DNA of 64,000 nt, taken from contig OZ023213.1 of NCBI GenBank assembly GCA_963995525.1, positions 48,302,587 to 48,366,586 of the forward strand, given 5' to 3'. The position numbers were made by a program, and so were the translations under genes. The DNA comes from Escarpia spicata (lineage: Eukaryota; Annelida; Polychaeta; Sabellida; Siboglinidae). This document shows positions 60,969 through 64,000 of this stretch, in pieces. The stretch's first letter is position 1; each line of letters begins with the position of its first letter. The notes beneath the pieces were generated by a model, which saw only the letters and a list, made by a program, of their open reading frames with translations, ran no database searches and had not been told where the DNA came from.

Positions 60969-61758
60969 TTTCTATCTCACGTTGCCCAGCAATGCTTCCA
61001 TGGACACGCACCCCGACAACACGCTGACCCACTACGTCACGACGCTACCGAAACGTATCCTACTACAGGGACAATGGGAGTGCGGACTGGTGGAGGTACA
61101 GTACCCACACAGTTGGTACAACATCGTAGGCGACGAAGAGGGGTTCGCCGTGTCACTACCGATAGATGAATATCGGGACCCGCGGTCCCTGCACACGGAG
61201 ATTATCCGAATCGGAACCGGACACTATAAAGATCCGTGGTCACTGATCCTCGTCATTAACGCTGCTCTACGTCGCGTGGTGGGAGAGGGACGAGTGAAAC
61301 TGAGCTACAGCGTCATCACGCGTAAGGTATCGGTGCACATGGCACCGAATACCGTCTTCCGCGCCGCTATGCTGACCACCGTTCTCGGCTTTCGTACCGC
61401 TACGCTGGCGGCTCTCCCGAAGGACCCCGCGGTACCCGAGTTCAAGGTACGTATCATGGAAGGTGACACCGTGGTCACCATGGAACGGGAATCGCTCTAC
61501 ATCTACACGGACGTCGTGGAACCACGAGTTGTCGGTGACAGTCTCGTACCGCTGCTGCGCATCGTTTCGGTGAGCGGTCGTCATGGCGACGTCGTGTCGA
61601 AGACCTTCGATAAGACTCACTACGTATCCGTGCTCTGCAAAGAGTTTGGTACGATCGAGATAGATATAAGAGACGACACGGGACAACGCGTGCCATTCGA
61701 AGTCGGCAAGGTGACAGTGACACTTCATTTCCAACGACAACGGACGCCACTGTTCTAG
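60955..61758 (+). CDS. Probable minor capsid (penton) protein
   Basis: A 267-residue intact frame starting DFYLTLPSNASMD, then PDNTLTHYVTTLP and WECGLVEVQYPHSWYN. This beginning is shared by a Maverick/adintovirus protein taken as the penton, a single-jelly-roll minor capsid protein; the rest is beta-rich with a C-terminal strand pattern (VPFEVGKVTVTLHFQ). Pentons occupy the capsid vertices. The assignment rests on sequence pattern and position before the core and hexon genes; I could not verify the fold. It overlaps the preceding gene by 14 bp and ends 6 bp before the next. Confidence 0.65.
   Translation: MTTSDFYLTLPSNASMDTHPDNTLTHYVTTLPKRILLQGQWECGLVEVQYPHSWYNIVGDEEGFAVSLPIDEYRDPRSLHTEIIRIGTGHYKDPWSLILVINAALRRVVGEGRVKLSYSVITRKVSVHMAPNTVFRAAMLTTVLGFRTATLAALPKDPAVPEFKVRIMEGDTVVTMERESLYIYTDVVEPRVVGDSLVPLLRIVSVSGRHGDVVSKTFDKTHYVSVLCKEFGTIEIDIRDDTGQRVPFEVGKVTVTLHFQRQRTPLF
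61665..61698 (+). promoter_or_regulatory. Possible TATAAGA promoter of the core protein gene
   Basis: TATAAGA at 61,665 lies within the penton gene, with a CCATTC initiator-like sequence 28 bp further on, and the core protein ATG at 61,765. The initiator match is weak. Confidence 0.35.
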
Positions 61759-61764
61759 AGAGAG

Positions 61765-62181
61765 ATGAATTACAACGATTACTACGCTCGTCAAGCGGGT
61801 GGTGCGCTTCCTTATTTCGCGGGTGCCCGATACCAACGAGGACACGGACTGGGAAGTCTATTCGGAGGTCTACTGCGTAGCGTCATGCCACTCGTCAAGA
61901 GAGGCGCCGTGGCGTTGGGAAAGAGAGCTCTGTCGACCGGCGCACGTATAGCCGACGACGTCCTGGCGGGACAGAACATCAGAACGGCCGCCAAACGTCG
62001 CGCCACCGCTGCAGGTAGAGAAGTGATAAGCGACCTCTTGATCCCCGGTGTGCATAAGCGTATAAGACGTACACCCGCCTCGAAACGAGTCAGTACAGCC
62101 GCGAGACGTCGAAGGAAGCAGCAGCAGAGACCGAAGGCACGTCGTGAACCGGATATATTCGACGATGGCGTTCGTTCATAA
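61765..62181 (+). CDS. Basic virion core protein (adenovirus pX-like)
   Basis: A 138-residue, strongly basic protein. It opens with a Tyr/Asn segment, then YQRGHGLGSLFGGLLRSV and LVKRGAVALGKRAL, the Gly/Arg-Leu pattern typical of adintovirus and Maverick pX-like core proteins, and ends in Arg/Lys-rich stretches. Such proteins condense the packaged DNA or link it to the capsid. The gene is intact, follows the penton gene by 6 bp and overlaps the first 17 bp of the major capsid gene. A TATAAGA and initiator pair for the capsid gene lies inside it. Confidence 0.7.
   Translation: MNYNDYYARQAGGALPYFAGARYQRGHGLGSLFGGLLRSVMPLVKRGAVALGKRALSTGARIADDVLAGQNIRTAAKRRATAAGREVISDLLIPGVHKRIRRTPASKRVSTAARRRRKQQQRPKARREPDIFDDGVRS
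62061..62095 (+). promoter_or_regulatory. TATA box and TCAGTA initiator of the major capsid gene
   Basis: TATAAGA at 62,061 and TCAGTA at 62,090-62,095 lie inside the core protein gene. The A of the initiator is 31 bp from the start of the TATA box. The capsid ATG follows 73 bp downstream, at 62,165. Confidence 0.6.
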
Positions 62182-63483
62182 ACTATCATGCGAGGGACTC
62201 AAGAGCGAACTCGATATATTCGCCGTGCCTCCGACTCAGACCAGCATCGTCGACAGTCGCACGGTCCACTACCAACCGATGTCCTCGCTTGACTCGGGTG
62301 GTCCGATCGAATTCGTCGTACCCGGTTCGGGAGACGATTACCAGGATCTCGCTAGCATGACGCTACACATTCAACGAAGGTGACGCGTGGCGACGGAAGC
62401 GATCTCGACGCCGCCGATCCCGTTGCTCCCGTGAATAACTGGCTCCATTCGCTGTTCAGTCAGGTCGACCTCTACCTGAACGGAACGCTCGTGACTTCCT
62501 CGACCAACACGTACCCGTACCGCGCCTACATAGAGACGCTGCTCAGTTACGGTAACGATGCCAAGGAGACGCATCTGACGAGTCAGATGTGGTACAAGGA
62601 CACGGCTAATCTTATGGACGCCGTCGTCATTGACGGTGACGATCCGACAGCCAACGCGGGGTTCGTCGCCAGACGCGCCATGATCGCCCAGAGTCGCGTG
62701 GTCGACATGACGGGTCGTCTCCACCTCGATCTCTCCCATCAGGATAAACTCCTCATCAACGGTGTCGAGGCCAAGATACGTGTGGTGCGCAGTAAGGATG
62801 CGTTCGCACTCATAGCCGGCGGAGCTAACCCCGGCTACAAGATACAGATCGTCAACGCTACACTGTTCGTCAGGAAAGTCACCCTGAACCCAGGCGTACA
62901 GACGGCGCACATCAAAGCCCTCGAAAAGGCCACCGCCAAGTATCCGCTGCGACCCGTCGAATGCAAGGTCTACTCCGTTCCCACAGGTACCCGCTGACAC
63001 ACGCACGAGAACCTCTTTCTTGGTGTTCTTCCGAAACGTCTCGTGCTGTGCTGCATCGATAACGACACCTACAACGGACGCTACGACAGAAATCCCTTTC
63101 ACGCTAAAAACAACAACATCAACTTCCTCGCCGTGTACGTCGACGGACGACAGATACCCACCAAACCTTTCCAGCCCGACTTCGAGAACGACCTCTTTGT
63201 CAGGTGCTACCATAACCTGTTCACCTCGACGGGTAAGGCGTGGCAGGACGAAGGCAACGGCTTGACTCGCTACGACTTCCGACACGGCTACACCTTCTTC
63301 GCCGTGGACCTCACCCCCGATGCGTGCGACGACTGCTGCTTCCATCTGGTACATAAGGGCAACGTGCGCATCGAGATTCATTTCCACGACGTACTGACAA
63401 ACACTGTGAACGTCGTCGCCTACGCCGAATTCGAGAAGGTGCTGGAGATCGACAGGAGTCGTAACGTCATCTACGACAACTGA
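62165..63483 (+). pseudogene. Major capsid protein (hexon, double jelly roll), frameshift and stop
   Basis: The chosen ATG at 62,165 gives MAFVHKLSCEGLKSELDIF, the usual start of Maverick major capsid proteins, with VPPTQTSIV close behind. Further blocks are PVAPVNNWLHSLFSQVDLYL, TYPYRAYIETLLSYG and, near the end, HENLFLGVLPKR (about 63,008). The double-jelly-roll capsid fold is established for this family. A single frame change occurs close to 62,370-62,383, and an in-frame TGA at 62,995-62,997 lies just before the HENLFLG block. The remaining frame runs to 63,483 and overlaps the protease start by one base. The copy cannot make a full-length capsid protein as read; either lesion could be real or an assembly error. 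Confidence 0.85.
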
Positions 63484-63933
63484 TGGAAACCCTACAGCTC
63501 GTCCGCCTACTCACCCGCGATACGCACGCCCGTGTCGTCATGCGCGGAATCGTACCCAAAGACGTACTCCTCGAACTCCGGATAGACGCTTACCCCGTTG
63601 CCTTCGTGTGCAACACACGACTCGGGTAAACCCGGTGAACATTGGATAGCGATCTACGTAGACGCCGACGGTTGCGGCGAATACTTCTGCTCGTACGGTC
63701 TGCCACCGCAGCACGTCGAGTTTTGTCGCTTCTTGAATAAACATTGTGTAACGTGGACTCATAATTCTAAGAGACTGCAGAGCCCCGTGTCTAACGTTTG
63801 TGGACAATACTGTGTTGCTTATCTCATGTTTCGATGTCGTGGAGTTGTCATGAAGGATTTCGTAAAAGGTTTCGGCACTGATCTGGTAGCAAACGATTGC
63901 CGCGTATTCGATTGGCTTAAACAACTGCAATAA
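63483..63933 (+). pseudogene. Adenain-like cysteine protease, frameshifted
   Basis: The ATG at 63,483 overlaps the TGA of the capsid gene. The first 48 codons end in TAA shortly after AYPVAFVCNT. The rest of the protein continues in a second frame (to 63,933): PGEHWIAIY with the catalytic His, EYFCSYG with the acidic residue, and SNVCGQYCVAYL with the nucleophilic Cys, the arrangement of the adenovirus C5 protease family. A single frame change lies near 63,605-63,625. In relatives this enzyme cleaves capsid and core precursors during maturation. About 150 residues in total, slightly shorter than adenoviral proteases, as is usual for Mavericks. Confidence 0.85.
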
Positions 63934-64000
63934 CCGTGTTTCATTAACGGACAGGTGTCATCATCATTGTCATTAACGATTCGAGCCTATGGCGCGGTGG
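63934..64000. other. Right edge, no gene
   Basis: Sixty-seven bases past the protease to the edge of the window. The right terminus of the provirus and its terminal repeat would lie beyond. Confidence 0.4.

Larger units (their letters stand above)
48332..64000 (+). mobile_element. Endogenous Maverick/Polinton (adintovirus-like) provirus, right end outside window
   Basis: The block carries the defining gene set: protein-primed DNA polymerase B, DDE integrase with chromodomain, FtsK/HerA-type packaging ATPase, adenain-like protease, a double-jelly-roll major capsid protein, a probable penton and a basic core protein. This set is established for Maverick/Polinton elements and the adintoviruses. 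Base composition is more GC-rich and gene density far higher than in the flanking host DNA. All genes but the first point right. Five disruptions in three structural or replication genes show it is an endogenous, non-functional copy, but long open frames elsewhere imply recent insertion. Window position 48,332 is the leftmost gene end, not the element terminus. Confidence 0.9.

Noticed and set aside
62371..63387. A 338-codon minus-strand frame opposite the capsid gene
   Set aside because: It is long only because of GC-rich codon usage on the other strand; the capsid motifs are on the plus strand.
47607..64000. Terminal inverted repeats or target-site duplication of the provirus
   Set aside because: The right end is beyond the window, and no part of the left flank could be matched within it, so no boundary is claimed.

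Overview
The window looks like genomic DNA of a marine invertebrate, probably a mollusc or other lophotrochozoan. That is an inference from style: AT-rich sequence with long TATG, CA, CT and TA microsatellites, CR1-type and other LINE debris, a Ty3/gypsy element, a tRNA-derived SINE, genes with GT-AG introns, and a large integrated DNA virus. No sequence here names the species.

From 1 to 48 kb it is host DNA dominated by repeats. A nearly complete CR1 retrotransposon (minus strand, 4.1-8.9 kb) sits inside an older LINE (plus strand, 2.9-9.4 kb). From 11.36 to about 16.94 kb lies a convincing multi-exon host gene: TATA box, signal peptide, very acidic propeptide, dibasic cleavage site, then a cationic Cys-rich mature peptide over three phase-compatible exons. 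Further on are a second decayed LINE carrying a ten-copy 71-bp tandem array (22.3-25.8 kb), several CR1 fragments, a 6.2-kb imperfect palindrome with 2.9-3.0-kb arms (29.59-35.79 kb) that abuts a thirty-copy 35-bp satellite, two MITE-like palindromes, and a degraded Ty3/gypsy element (41.0-44.9 kb, minus strand).

From about 48.3 kb to the right edge the base composition rises in GC, genes become densely packed, and the sequence is an endogenous Maverick/Polinton-type virus of the adintovirus kind. Left to right: a spliced acidic gene on the minus strand; then on the plus strand a NADAR-family protein, an RPA-like single-strand DNA-binding protein, two unrecognised acidic or helical proteins, a zinc-finger protein-primed DNA polymerase B, a small membrane protein, the packaging ATPase, two conserved small or virion-associated proteins, a DDE integrase with chromodomain, a two-segment membrane protein, a probable penton, a basic core protein, the double-jelly-roll major capsid protein and an adenain-like protease. 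The right terminus lies outside the window and no terminal inverted repeat could be defined.

The virus copy is recent but broken: one in-frame stop and one frameshift in the polymerase, a frameshift and a stop in the major capsid gene, and a frameshift in the protease; the other genes are open. Its gene junctions hold sets of related hairpins, and at least four genes are preceded by a TATA-like box 31-35 bp upstream of a TCAGT initiator. The NADAR plus RPA-like cargo, the spliced left-end gene and the repeated intergenic hairpins are the most unusual parts of the window.
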